This document shows positions 52,370 to 61,896 of a DNA stretch of 64,000 nt, in pieces. Both the position numbers and the translations under genes were made by a program. Source of the DNA: an uncultured Acetobacteraceae bacterium (GTDB lineage: Bacteria > Pseudomonadota > Alphaproteobacteria > Acetobacterales > Acetobacteraceae); assembly GCA_903907955.1 (NCBI GenBank), contig CAIVPZ010000041.1, positions 1 through 64,000 on the forward strand. The letters are read 5' to 3'. The notes beneath the pieces are model-generated. The model ran no database searches. It had not been told where the DNA came from and worked only from the letters and a program-made list of their open reading frames with translations. The stretch's first letter is position 1. Each line of letters starts with the position of its first letter.

Positions 52370-53373
52370 GGCGCCGGCCAGAAGATGCCCTCCGGCAGCC
52401 GGTCGATGCCGCTGGTGGCGCGGGTGCCGCCGCTGCGCAGCAGGATGTCGAACAGCAGCGCCGCCGCGCGCTGCTGGTCGGCATGGGACGGAAGCGCGAT
52501 GCCCTCGATGAAGCGGCGCCGCAGGCTGGCGAACAGGGCGTCATCCGGCGCTTCCATCAACGGGCGGATTTGCTGCCAGTCGGCGTCGGACGCCGCCAGC
52601 CGGTGTTCGGCGTCGGCCGCGGCGGCGAGGAAGCCTGCCACCATGGCGGGATTTTCGCGTGCCCAGGTCTCGTGGAACACGAAACCGATCAGGCTCAGCG
52701 GCGCCGGCAGAGCGAGCGCGCGGGCGCAGTCCGCCACCGAGATCACCTGACGAAACCCGTCCGCCTCCAGCCGGGCCGCGAAGTTCCAGAAGGTCAGCAC
52801 GGCGTCGAGTTCGCCCTGTTGCAGTTTGGCGTTCAGCAGCGGCGGCGCGCCATAGGCCACCTCCGCCGCCGCCGCGACATCGATACCGGCGGTCGAACGG
52901 GCGGCGGCCTGGAACAGCAGCCAGGATTTGTCGAGCGGTCCGCCGGCCACCCCGAGCCGGCGCCCGCGCAGATCGGCAATGCCGCGCACCGGCGAGGCGG
53001 ACGGCACCATCAGCGCCCCGCTGGCGGTGGTGAACGGCGCGAAGCTGAGCTGCGTGCCGGCGGCGCGCTGGCTGGCGACGAAGAACCAGTCCGACACGAC
53101 AACGTCCACCGACTGCGCCATCAATGCCACCCGGCCGGCATCGGTGTTGGCGAGCGTCACCGTCTCCAGCGCGAAGCCGTGCGCCTGGTCCAGCGCGTGA
53201 AGGCGGATGATTTCGGCCACCCATTGCACGGTGCCGAATTTCAGCACGCCGAGCCGCAGGCCCGGCGGTGCCGCGGCGCCGGCCAGGGCACGCGGCGCCG
53301 CCATTGCGGCGAGCGCGGCGGCCAGGCAGGTGCGTCGGTGCAGGCGCGTTCGTTTCGGTTCCCAGTGCGTCAT
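52366..53373 (-). CDS. Periplasmic substrate-binding protein, taurine/nitrate type
   Basis: 335 residues. Signal peptide HRRTCLAAALAAMAAPRALAG, possibly Tat-like given the RR pair. The mature part has LRLGVLKFGTVQWVAEIIRLH, VDVVVSDWFFVASQRAAG and SPVRGIADLRGRRLGVAGGP. It is an NMT1/SsuA-type binding protein, with LSLIGFVFHETWARENPAMVAGFL later. Similar SBP-permease-ATPase sets sit next to PQQ dehydrogenase clusters in other alcohol-oxidising bacteria, but the ligand is not established. First gene of its operon. Confidence 0.9.
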   Translation of the reverse strand: MTHWEPKRTRLHRRTCLAAALAAMAAPRALAGAAAPPGLRLGVLKFGTVQWVAEIIRLHALDQAHGFALETVTLANTDAGRVALMAQSVDVVVSDWFFVASQRAAGTQLSFAPFTTASGALMVPSASPVRGIADLRGRRLGVAGGPLDKSWLLFQAAARSTAGIDVAAAAEVAYGAPPLLNAKLQQGELDAVLTFWNFAARLEADGFRQVISVADCARALALPAPLSLIGFVFHETWARENPAMVAGFLAAAADAEHRLAASDADWQQIRPLMEAPDDALFASLRRRFIEGIALPSHADQQRAAALLFDILLRSGGTRATSGIDRLPEGIFWPAP

Positions 53374-53528
53374 GCCGCTTTCTTGCCGTTCGTTTCCTGC
53401 GCCACACTGTGACGCGGCGCGCCGGGATGGCAAGGCCCGATCGCGGCCGGCGGGCCGGTCCTTTACCGAACGCTCATCCCATTCCGCTTTGCTGTCGGGG
53501 ATGGCGCGCACCCGGGAAGGCGTTTCGC

Positions 53529-53996
53529 ATGCGCTTATGGACAAGGCTCTTATGGCCGGGAATCGGGATCGGCATCGCCGCCGGTCTCGGCGGCGGCTGC
53601 ACGGCGCTGTTCGCGCCCCCGCCGGCCACGCTCAGCCAGAGCTGGATGATCGGCATCGAACGCATGCGCGACGATTCGCTGCTGATGATGCCGTTCACCA
53701 ACCGGCTGCTGGCGGCGCTGGCCGGGATGCCGAACACGCAGGTGGTGTTTGTCGGCGGGGGGCGGAACGATCCGCTGTTCAGCGCCTATGCCGGCAACAA
53801 GCTGCGGGTGTATCCGTGGCTGCGCGGCGAGGGCGATTGCATGCAGTTCAGCTACAGCGTGTTTCAGGCGGGTCAGCAGGTTGCCACCTACAGTCTGGTG
53901 GTGCCGGCGCTGGCGGCTGGCGAGGAGCCTGATTCGGCTTGCGTGGATCGGGCGGCTTCGGGGTTTTATCAGGCGTTGGCGGTGCAGGGGATGTGA
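53529..53996 (+). CDS. Small lipoprotein of unknown function
   Basis: 155 residues. Signal peptide RLWTRLLWPGIGIGIAAG and lipobox LGGGC, with the lipidated Cys at 24. The mature part has ERMRDDSLLMMPFTNRLLAALAGM, NTQVVFVGGGRNDPLFSAYAG and DCMQFSYSVFQAGQQVATYSLVV. Cys in GDCMQ and DSACV may be paired. It looks like a compact periplasmic or outer-membrane-anchored domain; I do not recognise the family. It is divergent from the ABC binding-protein gene. The ATG starts the lipoprotein signal and is clear. Confidence 0.78.
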   Translation: MRLWTRLLWPGIGIGIAAGLGGGCTALFAPPPATLSQSWMIGIERMRDDSLLMMPFTNRLLAALAGMPNTQVVFVGGGRNDPLFSAYAGNKLRVYPWLRGEGDCMQFSYSVFQAGQQVATYSLVVPALAAGEEPDSACVDRAASGFYQALAVQGM

Positions 53997-54557
53997 GGGG
54001 GGGCGGTTTCGAACCTTCTCGGCCCGACGTTGCTGTCGGCCAGAGGTCCGGCCTTGGCCGGGAGCGGAATGGCAGGTGACGGATGGGGGCGAACTGCAGC
54101 GGACATTGAGCGTGCGGTGGCTGACAGCCGCTTTCGACCCTTTGCGGTCCTTCGGTCGAACGGGATGATTGGAACAGACGCAGCAATATGTGCCTGATCG
54201 AACTGCGGCATGGGCAGGCATCGCGCCGACGCTCAGAATCGAGTGATGTTCGGTTTTTCCTGTGACGGCTGGTGCTGTGTGCCGTCCCGATTTCTCCAAA
54301 CGGCCGGTAGGCGAACCCGGCGCGGGGCCACTTGCCACTCGTTTGCACAAGTTGCTATTAGTGTTCCGCCTGCGGAGCGAGAATCGTGGCGTGCAGCGAG
54401 ATGGCGTTTATGTATGGGCGCATACAATCTAAGCGGCGCTCGCGAATGACATTTTTGGTCGCCCAAAAAGAACTCGCGGAAATATCATGGGGTAATCGCG
54501 TTGCTGCGACTGCTTCCTGCGGCGCCGCAATTCGAAAAATATGGAAGTACTGTGGCA
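53997..54557. other. Intergenic region with no supported gene
   Basis: No convincing gene on either strand over about 560 bases. The first half is GC-rich; from about 54330 the base composition becomes more A/T-rich, as in the gene that follows. Confidence 0.6.
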
Positions 54558-55181
54558 ATGTTTTTGCGAGATTACTTGATAGGCATTGCGGGCTCGCTGA
54601 CAGCAGCCGCAATCTCAGCAGCAATCGCCTATGCTGCATACCGCTTTCTTAGCCGCGACTCAAAGCGGTTGGTAAGAACGCTGACTGCACGGGGCGGCAT
54701 TTGGTACGCTGCGTGGCAACCGGCTGGCGAGGGGTTTTCGCCTTGGCATGTGGAACAAATACGCTTTAAGACGGTTTTTCTAAGAACCGGCGTAGTGGTA
54801 AGAACACATGCGCCTGACGAAGAGGAGGCGCCGTTCGTATGGTCAGGTCAACTCCAGTTTTTAGACGACTCTCGAACCGTGTACGGTCCGTGGCGTTCCT
54901 GGAAAATGCCGTTCTATGCTGGCCTTCTTTATCTACAGATAAAGCACTCTGACTTTTTGTCTGGTCACTTCACTAGTTGGACTGCTGAAAGCAATCCGTG
55001 GATTGGCAGGTGCATTGTATCAAAGACAAAGGCAAAACTTAAGGCTGAACTCAGAAAGGAGATAGCCGACCAAGTAATTTATGACAGCTTGACCTGCCTA
55101 ATAGAGGGTTTGGAGGGGCGCCACGCGACGGGGCAGGCGCTTGCGTTGGATCACGAGGAAACTGCCCCCGGATCGCGATAG
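54558..55181 (+). CDS. Membrane-anchored hypothetical protein in lower-GC DNA
   Basis: 207 residues from ATG 54558 (a TTG at 54501 is also possible). One N-terminal membrane helix (GIAGSLTAAAISAAIAYAAY, about 9-28) is followed by a soluble domain of about 170 residues. It contains TLTARGGIWYAAWQPAGEGF, FVWSGQLQFLDDSRTVYGPW and a positively charged helix (KAKLKAELRKEIADQVIYDSL). No ribosome site is clear. I cannot assign a family. G+C is lower than in surrounding genes, so acquisition by transfer is plausible. Confidence 0.65.
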   Translation: MFLRDYLIGIAGSLTAAAISAAIAYAAYRFLSRDSKRLVRTLTARGGIWYAAWQPAGEGFSPWHVEQIRFKTVFLRTGVVVRTHAPDEEEAPFVWSGQLQFLDDSRTVYGPWRSWKMPFYAGLLYLQIKHSDFLSGHFTSWTAESNPWIGRCIVSKTKAKLKAELRKEIADQVIYDSLTCLIEGLEGRHATGQALALDHEETAPGSR

Positions 55182-55255
55182 AAATAGACTGAACGACGCA
55201 TGTTATGCGTCGCGGGCACGAACGCAGCAAGCGTAGCCTGGAAGACCGGAGCGCT

Positions 55256-55387
55256 GTAGGGCGGGAAAGCGAAGCGTATCCCGCCTCTTGTGTGTCGCCG
55301 CCGCTCTCCCGTTTCCGGCAACTCATTGCCAGTGCCGGGCGAGGCGCGAGTTGCGATGGCGGGATGCGCTCCGCTTTCCCGCCCTAC
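55256..55387. mobile_element. MITE-like element with 30-bp inverted ends
   Basis: GTAGGGCGGGAAAGCG starts the left arm (55256-55285); the right arm (55358-55387) is its inverse with 28 of 30 matches, ending TTTCCCGCCCTAC. The element is about 132 bp with no coding capacity. No flanking target duplication is clear. Confidence 0.65.
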
Positions 55388-55615
55388 GCCCCCCACACCA
55401 AGCGCCGCTCACCACCCATAACGGCTGGGAAGGCACCCTCGGATGATGTCCGCTTTCGAGAGCTGCTGCACTCCGCCGGAACGACCGCCCTGGGTGCAGA
55501 GCCGACATCAGGCCGCACAAGCTATCTGGTGCCACCACCACCACCCTGTGCGGCCGTTCAAACCCGCTGCCACCGGAAAGGCCGGGGTCTCCGCCCCCAA
55601 GATTTCCCAACCGAA

Positions 55616-55678
55616 TGGGTTCCAAGGGGCCACTGCCCCTTGGCGGGTCCAGGGCAGCGCCCTGGCCTTCCTTCCTTA
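55616..55678 (+). repeat. Dispersed double-hairpin repeat, copy R7 (forward)
   Basis: GGGTTCCAAGGGGCCACTGC then CCCTTGG, then CCAGGGC-AGC-GCCCTGG and CCTTCCTTCCTT. The clearest full-length copy. The rest of 55388-55615 has no supported gene. Confidence 0.95.
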
Positions 55679-55686
55679 ACCTTCGC

Positions 55687-55831
55687 GTAACCGGGGCAAA
55701 ACCCCGGGCGAACACAGAACGGAAGCGGGTCAATCCGGGTTCCACGGCCAAAAAATGGCGGATTTCTGCGGCGGCCGTTCCGCAGGCGGACGCATGCTGC
55801 ACCTGCTTACCCGGGGTTTTGCCCCGGTTAC
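55687..55831. repeat. 22-bp perfect inverted repeat, each arm a hairpin
   Basis: Left arm 55687-55708 and right arm 55810-55831 are exact inverses. Each arm contains CCGGGG-CAAAA-CCCCGG or its inverse, so each can fold on its own, and the two can pair with each other over 101 bp. It lies in the gap before the NUDIX gene. Confidence 0.75.
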
Positions 55832-55868
55832 ACCTTCGCCCCCCAACCCACTCATCCCAGAGCCCCCA

Positions 55869-56507
55869 TCACAACCCGCCCCCCTCCATCGTCCACCTCC
55901 GATCGAACAGCAGCGGCGTCCGCTCCCGCGCCCCTCGCGCCTGTGGCGTCATCGCCAGCCAGTCCTGCAGCCGATGGATCACGTTCTGCGTGACAAACGC
56001 CATCGGCGCCGTCAGCGCCTCCGCCAGCCCGACCCAGCGCAGCGCCTCCAGCTCGCCCGAGCCGGCGAGGCGGCCGGAGACGAGGGCGGAGTCCACCACC
56101 AGGAAGCGCGCGTCGAACCGCACCGGGTTGCCGGGCGGGGTCACCGCGCGGCAGAGGTAGTCGAACCCGTCCAGCCGCGGCGGCGTCCCCAGGGTCAGGC
56201 CGGTTTCCTCCTCCAGTTCGCGGGCGGCGGCGATGGCGAGCGCGCGCGCCAGTGGCGGGTCGGCGGCAAGCCGCAGGTGGCGCATCACCTCGGGGCGCAG
56301 TTCGGCGGCGGCCGGCGCGGTGCTGTCGGCGGGGTCCACGGCGCCGCCGGGAAACACCAGGCAGTTCGGCATGAAGCGGTGGCCGGCGCCGCGCATGCCC
56401 ATCAGGGTTTCCGGGCCGGCGGGGCGGTGGCGCAGCACGATCAGGCTGGCGGCGTGGCGCGGCGGCACAGGGGGGCGGCGCGTGTCGGCGGTCGCGGGAT
56501 CGGGCAT
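55869..56507 (-). CDS. NUDIX hydrolase with a long insert (NUDT19-like)
   Basis: 212 residues. NUDIX-type pyrophosphatase. The Nudix box is split: the glycines at GGAVDPAD and the helix [11 protein letters not shown] with the metal-binding Glu residues are separated by about 35 residues, as in NUDT19/RP2-like enzymes that act on CoA or similar diphosphates. The start contains [18 protein letters not shown] and NCLVFPGG, the end [16 protein letters not shown]. Substrate unknown. ATG 56507 is chosen; the frame is open further upstream without typical protein. Divergent from the Rrf2 regulator gene. Confidence 0.85.
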   Translation of the reverse strand: MPDPATADTRRPPVPPRHAASLIVLRHRPAGPETLMGMRGAGHRFMPNCLVFPGGAVDPADSTAPAAAELRPEVMRHLRLAADPPLARALAIAAARELEEETGLTLGTPPRLDGFDYLCRAVTPPGNPVRFDARFLVVDSALVSGRLAGSGELEALRWVGLAEALTAPMAFVTQNVIHRLQDWLAMTPQARGARERTPLLFDRRWTMEGGGL

Positions 56508-56649
56508 GGACGGGGTTCCTCTGGGCGCACCCTTGCCGCCGCGCGCCCGCGGCACAAGCCCGGCGCTGCCGGATGGCCGCCACAATCCGCCGGTGCAGCG
56601 CGCAGCCGACCTTGACGGCGCCGGAAGGATGCGCCATTTCCAGACAATC

Positions 56650-56666
56650 AGGACCCATCCGGTCCT
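56650..56666. promoter_or_regulatory. Candidate operator upstream of the suf operon
   Basis: AGGACC-CATCC-GGTCCT, 6-bp inverted arms, ending 17 nt before the Rrf2 ATG. A possible site for the regulator's own control. A weak -35-like TTGACG lies at 56612-56617 without a convincing -10. Confidence 0.4.
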
Positions 56667-56683
56667 CTTAGGGCGCCACCTTC

Positions 56684-57163
56684 ATGCTCAGGCTTTCCAA
56701 GCTGACCGACTATGCCGTGGTGGTGCTGCTGCGCCTGTCCAACACGGCGGAATCCTGCGACGGGGTGCAGACCTCGCCGGGCATCGCCACCGCCACCGGG
56801 GTGCCGGAACCGACGGTGGCCAAGGTGCTGAAGGCGCTCAGCGCGGCCAATCTGGTGGTTTCCCACCGCGGCGCCCGCGGCGGCTACCGGCTGCTGCGCC
56901 CGCTGGACGACATTGCCATCGGCGACGTCATCACCGCCATCGACGGCCCGATCGCGCTCACCGCCTGCGTCGAGGGCGCCGCCTCGCCCTGCGAGGTGCA
57001 GCGGGTGTGCGCGGCGAAGGGACGCTGGGATCTGGTGAACGACGCCATCCGGCGCGCATTGGGGGGCATCACCCTGGCCGAGATGGCCGACGCCTCCATC
57101 CCGCCGGCCTTCCGTTTCGATCCGGCGCTCCCTGTCAATACTCACGTTCCGCTCGCCAAGTAA
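56684..57163 (+). CDS. Rrf2 family regulator of the suf operon
   Basis: 159 residues. Winged helix-turn-helix of the Rrf2/IscR type: [16 protein letters not shown], then [21 protein letters not shown] and [12 protein letters not shown]. Three Cys in the C-terminal half (ACVEG, SPCEV, RVCAA) form the usual cluster-binding pattern, so the protein likely senses iron-sulfur status and represses the operon. It resembles the SUF-associated Rrf2 group (TIGR02944-like). It is 11 nt before sufB and is the first gene of the operon. The palindrome at 56650 is a candidate site. Confidence 0.93.
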   Translation: MLRLSKLTDYAVVVLLRLSNTAESCDGVQTSPGIATATGVPEPTVAKVLKALSAANLVVSHRGARGGYRLLRPLDDIAIGDVITAIDGPIALTACVEGAASPCEVQRVCAAKGRWDLVNDAIRRALGGITLAEMADASIPPAFRFDPALPVNTHVPLAK

Positions 57164-57174
57164 AGGAGCGCCGC

Positions 57175-58659
57175 ATGGCCGCCGTCCCCGAAACCCTCGA
57201 TACCGTGCAGTCCGTCACCCAGTCCGGCTACAAATGGGGATTCTCGACCGACATCGAGATGGACCTCGCGCCGAAGGGACTGAACGAGGACACCATCCGG
57301 CTGATCTCGGCCCGCAAGCAGGAGCCGGACTGGCTGCTGGAGTGGCGGCTGAAGGCGTTCGCGGCCTGGCAGACCATGACCGAGCCGCACTGGGCGAAGG
57401 TGCACCATGCGCCGATCGACTACCAGGACCTGCACTATTACGCCGCGCCGAAGAAGAAGCCGGGACCCAGGAGCCTCGACGAGGTCGATCCCGAACTGCT
57501 GGCGATGTATGAGAAACTCGGCATTCCGCTGAAGGAGCGCGCCATCCTCGCCGGGGTGGAAGGCGCCGGGGATGAGCGCCCGCAGGTCGCGGTGGACGCG
57601 GTGTTCGACAGCGTCTCGGTGGCCACCACCTTCCGCGAATCGCTGGCCAAGGTGGGCGTGATCTTCTGCCCGATCAGCGAGGCGGTGCGCGACCATCCCG
57701 ATCTGGTGCGGCAGTATCTCGGCAGCGTGGTGCCGGTCGGCGACAACTACTTTGCCGCGCTGAATTCGGCGGTGTTCACCGACGGCAGCTTCGCCTTCAT
57801 CCCCAAGGGCGTGCGCTGCCCGATGGAGCTGTCCACCTATTTCCGCATCAATGCCCGCAACACCGGCCAGTTCGAGCGCACGCTGATCATCGCCGAAGCC
57901 GGCAGTCACGTTTCGTATCTGGAAGGCTGCACCGCCCCGCAGCGCGACGAGAACCAGCTGCACGCCGCGGTGGTGGAGCTGGTGGCGATGGACGACGCCA
58001 CCATCAAATACAGCACGGTGCAGAACTGGTACCCCGGCGACGCCGAAGGCCGCGGCGGCATCTACAACTTCGTCACCAAGCGCGGCGTCTGCCGCGGTGC
58101 ACGCAGCAAGATATCGTGGACGCAGGTGGAAACCGGTTCGGCGATCACCTGGAAATATCCCAGCTGCATCCTGCAGGGCGACGACAGCGTGGGCGAGTTC
58201 TACTCGGTGGCGGTCACCACCAACCGCCAGCAGGCCGATACCGGCACGAAAATGATCCATATCGGCCGCAACACCAGCAGCACCATCGTCTCCAAGGGCA
58301 TCAGCGCCGGCCGCTCGGACAACACCTATCGCGGCCTGGTGCGCATCATGCCGCGGGCGCACGGGGCGCGGAACCATACCCAGTGCGACAGCCTGCTGAT
58401 CGGCGATCAGTGCGGCGCCCACACCGTGCCCTACATCGAAAGCCGCAACCGCTCGGCCAAGCTGGAGCACGAAGCCACCACCTCGAAGATCGCCGACGAC
58501 CAGCTGTTCTACTGCCGCCAGCGCGGGCTGTCGGAAGAAGACGCGGTCAACCTCATCGTCAACGGCTTCTGCAAGGAGGTGCTCAAGGAGTTGCCGATGG
58601 AGTTCGCTGTCGAGGCACAGAAGTTGCTTGCCGTGAGCCTCGAAGGCTCCGTGGGTTAG
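57175..58659 (+). CDS. sufB: SufB, Fe-S scaffold subunit
   Basis: 494 residues. With SufC and SufD it forms the SufBC2D scaffold that builds and delivers clusters. Visible are [19 protein letters not shown] at the start, [32 protein letters not shown], the strand region [26 protein letters not shown], and [21 protein letters not shown] with conserved Cys near the C terminus. The length is normal for the family. The ATG has AAGGAG upstream. sufC begins 11 nt after the stop. Confidence 0.98.
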   Translation: MAAVPETLDTVQSVTQSGYKWGFSTDIEMDLAPKGLNEDTIRLISARKQEPDWLLEWRLKAFAAWQTMTEPHWAKVHHAPIDYQDLHYYAAPKKKPGPRSLDEVDPELLAMYEKLGIPLKERAILAGVEGAGDERPQVAVDAVFDSVSVATTFRESLAKVGVIFCPISEAVRDHPDLVRQYLGSVVPVGDNYFAALNSAVFTDGSFAFIPKGVRCPMELSTYFRINARNTGQFERTLIIAEAGSHVSYLEGCTAPQRDENQLHAAVVELVAMDDATIKYSTVQNWYPGDAEGRGGIYNFVTKRGVCRGARSKISWTQVETGSAITWKYPSCILQGDDSVGEFYSVAVTTNRQQADTGTKMIHIGRNTSSTIVSKGISAGRSDNTYRGLVRIMPRAHGARNHTQCDSLLIGDQCGAHTVPYIESRNRSAKLEHEATTSKIADDQLFYCRQRGLSEEDAVNLIVNGFCKEVLKELPMEFAVEAQKLLAVSLEGSVG

Positions 58660-58670
58660 AGGAAAAACGC

Positions 58671-59420
58671 ATGCTTGAGATCAAGGGTCTGACCGCGCGG
58701 GTCGAGGACAAGGAGATCCTCAAGGGGATCGACCTGGTGGTGCCGGACGGCGAGGTGCACGCGATCATGGGGCCGAACGGCTCCGGCAAATCGACATTGT
58801 CGTATGTCCTGTCGGGTCGCGAAGGCTACGAAGTCACCGGTGGCAGCGCGACCTTCGACGGCATCGACCTGCTGTCGCTGCCGCCCGAGCAGCGCGCCGC
58901 CGCCGGGCTGTTCCTCGCGTTTCAGTACCCGGTCGAACTGCCCGGCGTGAACAACGCCAATTTTCTGCGCACCGCGCTGAACGCGGTGCGCCGCGCCCAT
59001 GGCGAGCCGGAACTCGACGCCGTGAAGTTCCTCAAGATGGCGCGGGCCGAGATCAAGCGGCTGTCGATGGCTGACGACATGCTCAAGCGCAATGTGAATG
59101 TCGGCTTCTCCGGCGGCGAGAAGAAGCGCAACGAGGTGCTGCAGATGGCGATCCTGCGCCCGCGCCTCGCCATTCTGGACGAGACCGACAGCGGCCTCGA
59201 CATTGACGCGCTGAAGATCGTGGCCGATGGCGTCAACGCCCTGCGGGCGCCGAATTTCTCCGCCCTGGTGATCACCCATTACCAGCGCCTGCTGGACTAC
59301 ATCGTGCCCGACCGGGTGCATGTGCTGTTCAACGGCCGCATCATCCGCTCCGGCGGGCCGGAACTGGCGCTGGCGCTGGAAGCCACCGGCTACGCCTCGG
59401 TCATCGCGGAGGCCGCGTGA
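58671..59420 (+). CDS. sufC: SufC, ATPase of the SUF scaffold
   Basis: 249 residues. ABC-type ATPase. Walker A MGPNGSGKSTL, Q-loop LFLAFQYPVELPGV, signature FSGGEKKRNE (typical of SufC), Walker B LAILDETDSGLDIDAL, H-loop ITHYQRLLDY. It drives shape changes in SufB-SufD during cluster assembly. The stop overlaps the sufD start as GTGA. GAGG upstream of ATG 58671 acts as ribosome site. Confidence 0.98.
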   Translation: MLEIKGLTARVEDKEILKGIDLVVPDGEVHAIMGPNGSGKSTLSYVLSGREGYEVTGGSATFDGIDLLSLPPEQRAAAGLFLAFQYPVELPGVNNANFLRTALNAVRRAHGEPELDAVKFLKMARAEIKRLSMADDMLKRNVNVGFSGGEKKRNEVLQMAILRPRLAILDETDSGLDIDALKIVADGVNALRAPNFSALVITHYQRLLDYIVPDRVHVLFNGRIIRSGGPELALALEATGYASVIAEAA

Positions 59421-60658
59421 GCACGCGAACCAAACCGCCGGCGCCGCTGGAAGCGGTGGCCGGCGCGTTCCTCGCCCGCTATGAGGCGCGGCCGGAACAC
59501 GACGCCACCCGTGCCCGGGCGGCCGCGTTGTTCCGCGCCGGGGGCCTGCCGAGCCCGCGCGAGGAGCCCTGGCACTACACCACGCTGCGCCCGCTCGCCG
59601 ATGCGGTGTTCGACGCGCCGCCGGCCGATCCCGCGCCGTTGCTCGCGCTGCTGCCCGATATTGCCGCAGCGCGCCTGATATTTGCCCATGGCCGCTTCCG
59701 CGCCGATCTTTCGGTGCTCCCCACGGGCATCACCGTGCGCACCGGCGCGCCCGCCTGGGGCCGGCTCGCCCGTCCGGCGATCGAGAAACTCGTTGCGCTT
59801 AACACCATGCTGGCCGAGGACGGCGCCGAGATCGAGGTGGCCGAGGGCGTCGATGCCGGCACGCTGATACTCGCCAGCCTCGCCACCGGCGGCGCGTTTC
59901 ATCCGCGCCATGCCATCCGGCTCGGGCGCGGCGCGCGGCTCACGCTGCTGGAAGTGAACATCGGCACCGGCGCCTATCTCAACAATCCGGTGTTTTCGGT
60001 TTCCGTTGCCGACGACGCCAACCTGACCCATCTGCGCATCCAGACCGAGGCGCCCGACGCCTTCCATCTTTCGACTCTCTACGCCGAGGTGGGCGCGCAC
60101 GGCACCTACGACAGTTTCCTGCTGAGCCTTGGCGGCCGGCTGGCCCGCATGGAAGTGCATGCCCGCCTCGCCGGGGAAAAATCCGCCGCCCACCTCAATG
60201 CGGCGCAACTGCTCGGCGGCAGCCAGCATGCCGACTTCACCACCGTGGTGACGCACGACGCGCCGTCCACCACCAGCCGCCAGACGGTGAAGAACGTGCT
60301 GACCGGCCGGTCGCGCGGTGTGTTCCAGGGCAAGATCGAAGTGTCCCGGGGCGCGCAGAAAACCGACGGCTACCAGATGAACCAGGCGCTGCTGCTCAGC
60401 GGCGAGGCCGAAATCGACAGCAAGCCGCAGCTGGAAATCTACGCCGACGACGTGAAGTGCAGCCACGGTGCCACCGTCGGCGAACTCGACCCCGACCAGT
60501 TGTTCTACCTGCGCAGCCGCGGCGTGCCCGAAGCCGAAGCGCGCAGCCTCCTGGTGCGCGCCTTTCTCGACGAAGCTCTCGATCCGATCACGCATGATGC
60601 CGCGCGGGAAACCATGGAGGGCATGATCGCAACCTGGTGGGAACAGCAGACACCATGA
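59417..60658 (+). CDS. sufD: SufD, Fe-S scaffold subunit
   Basis: 413 residues from GTG 59417. Second beta-helix subunit of SufBC2D. PREEPWHYTTLRPLADAVF at the start, then the core LNTMLAEDGAEIEVAEGVD and TLLEVNIGTGAYLNNPVFSV. The end carries EIYADDVKCSHGATVGELDPDQLFYLRSRGV, the family hallmark. Both ends overlap neighbours: GTGA with sufC and ATGA with sufS, so translation is coupled along the operon. Confidence 0.97.
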   Translation: MSTRTKPPAPLEAVAGAFLARYEARPEHDATRARAAALFRAGGLPSPREEPWHYTTLRPLADAVFDAPPADPAPLLALLPDIAAARLIFAHGRFRADLSVLPTGITVRTGAPAWGRLARPAIEKLVALNTMLAEDGAEIEVAEGVDAGTLILASLATGGAFHPRHAIRLGRGARLTLLEVNIGTGAYLNNPVFSVSVADDANLTHLRIQTEAPDAFHLSTLYAEVGAHGTYDSFLLSLGGRLARMEVHARLAGEKSAAHLNAAQLLGGSQHADFTTVVTHDAPSTTSRQTVKNVLTGRSRGVFQGKIEVSRGAQKTDGYQMNQALLLSGEAEIDSKPQLEIYADDVKCSHGATVGELDPDQLFYLRSRGVPEAEARSLLVRAFLDEALDPITHDAARETMEGMIATWWEQQTP

Positions 60659-61896
60659 ACCATCTCGCCCCCGCCGCGCTGGACGTCGCCCGCATCCGCC
60701 AGGATTTCCCCATTCTGTCGCAGACCGTGCGCGGCAAGCCGCTGGTGTTCCTCGACAGCGCCGCCAGCGCCCAGAAGCCGCGCGCCGTGATCGACGCCAT
60801 GGTCACCGCCATGGAAACGCAATACGCCAACATCCATCGCGGCCTGCACTGGATGAGCGAGCGCACCACCGAAGCCTATGAGGCCACGCGCGACGATGCC
60901 GCACGGCTGCTCAACGCCGCCGACCGCGCCGAGATCGTGTTCGTGCGCAACAGCACCGAGGCGATCAACCTGGTCGCCCACAGCTACGGCCGCGGCGTTC
61001 TCAGGCCCGGCCAGGCGGTGCTGATCTCGGCCATGGAGCACCACTCCAACATCGTGCCCTGGCACATGCTGCGCGACGCCCACGGCATCGAACTGCGCAT
61101 CGCCCCGATCAGCGATGCCGGCGAACTCGACCTCGATGCCTTCGAACGGCTGCTGGAGGATGGCAAGGTCGGGCTGGTCTCGATCACCCAGATGTCCAAC
61201 GTGCTCGGCACCTACACGCCGGCCGAACGCATCGTGCGGATCGCGCATGCCTATGGCGCCAAGGTGCTGTTCGACGGCAGCCAGGCGATCGTGCACCGGC
61301 GCATCGACGTGCAGGCGCTGGATTGCGATTTCTACGTGTTCACCGGCCACAAACTTTATGGCCCCACCGGCATCGGCGTGCTGTGGGCGCGCCGCGAGTT
61401 GCTTGAACAGATGCCGCCCTTTCTCGGTGGCGGCGACATGATTTCCTCGGTCAGCTATGAGCGCAGCACCTGGGCGGCGGTGCCGCACAAATTCGAGGCC
61501 GGCACGCCCGCCATCCTGGAAGGCATCGCCCTCGGCGCGGCCATCCGCTACGTCGAAGCGCTGGGTTATGACGCCATCGCCGCCCATGAGCAGGCGCTCA
61601 CCGAGCACGCGCTGGCGCGGCTTTCCGTCATCGAGGGCCTCACCATCATCGGCCGCGCCCAGGACCGCGGCGGCGTGGTGAGTTTCACCCTCAACGGCGC
61701 CCACGCCCACGACATCGCCACTTTGCTCGACCGCAGCGGCATCGCCGTGCGCGCCGGCCATCACTGCGCCGAACCGCTGATGCGCCGCCTCGGCATCGAC
61801 AGCACCGCCCGCGCCAGTTTCGCCGCCTACACGCTGCCGTCCGAAATCGACGCCCTGGCCGACGCGCTGCTGCGGGTGCGGGAGTTCTTCGGATGA
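60655..61896 (+). CDS. sufS: SufS, cysteine desulfurase
   Basis: 413 residues. PLP enzyme that takes sulfur from cysteine. PLVFLDSAASAQKPRAVIDAM at the start, AMEHHSNIVPWHMLR near the cofactor, PLP Lys in FTGHKLYGPTGIGVLW, and the active Cys in RAGHHCAEPLMRRLGI near the C terminus. The group-II SufS type is clear. It hands sulfur to SufE (encoded at 24718) or to SufU (next gene). ATG 60655 overlaps the sufD stop; the stop overlaps the sufU start. Confidence 0.98.
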   Translation: MNHLAPAALDVARIRQDFPILSQTVRGKPLVFLDSAASAQKPRAVIDAMVTAMETQYANIHRGLHWMSERTTEAYEATRDDAARLLNAADRAEIVFVRNSTEAINLVAHSYGRGVLRPGQAVLISAMEHHSNIVPWHMLRDAHGIELRIAPISDAGELDLDAFERLLEDGKVGLVSITQMSNVLGTYTPAERIVRIAHAYGAKVLFDGSQAIVHRRIDVQALDCDFYVFTGHKLYGPTGIGVLWARRELLEQMPPFLGGGDMISSVSYERSTWAAVPHKFEAGTPAILEGIALGAAIRYVEALGYDAIAAHEQALTEHALARLSVIEGLTIIGRAQDRGGVVSFTLNGAHAHDIATLLDRSGIAVRAGHHCAEPLMRRLGIDSTARASFAAYTLPSEIDALADALLRVREFFG

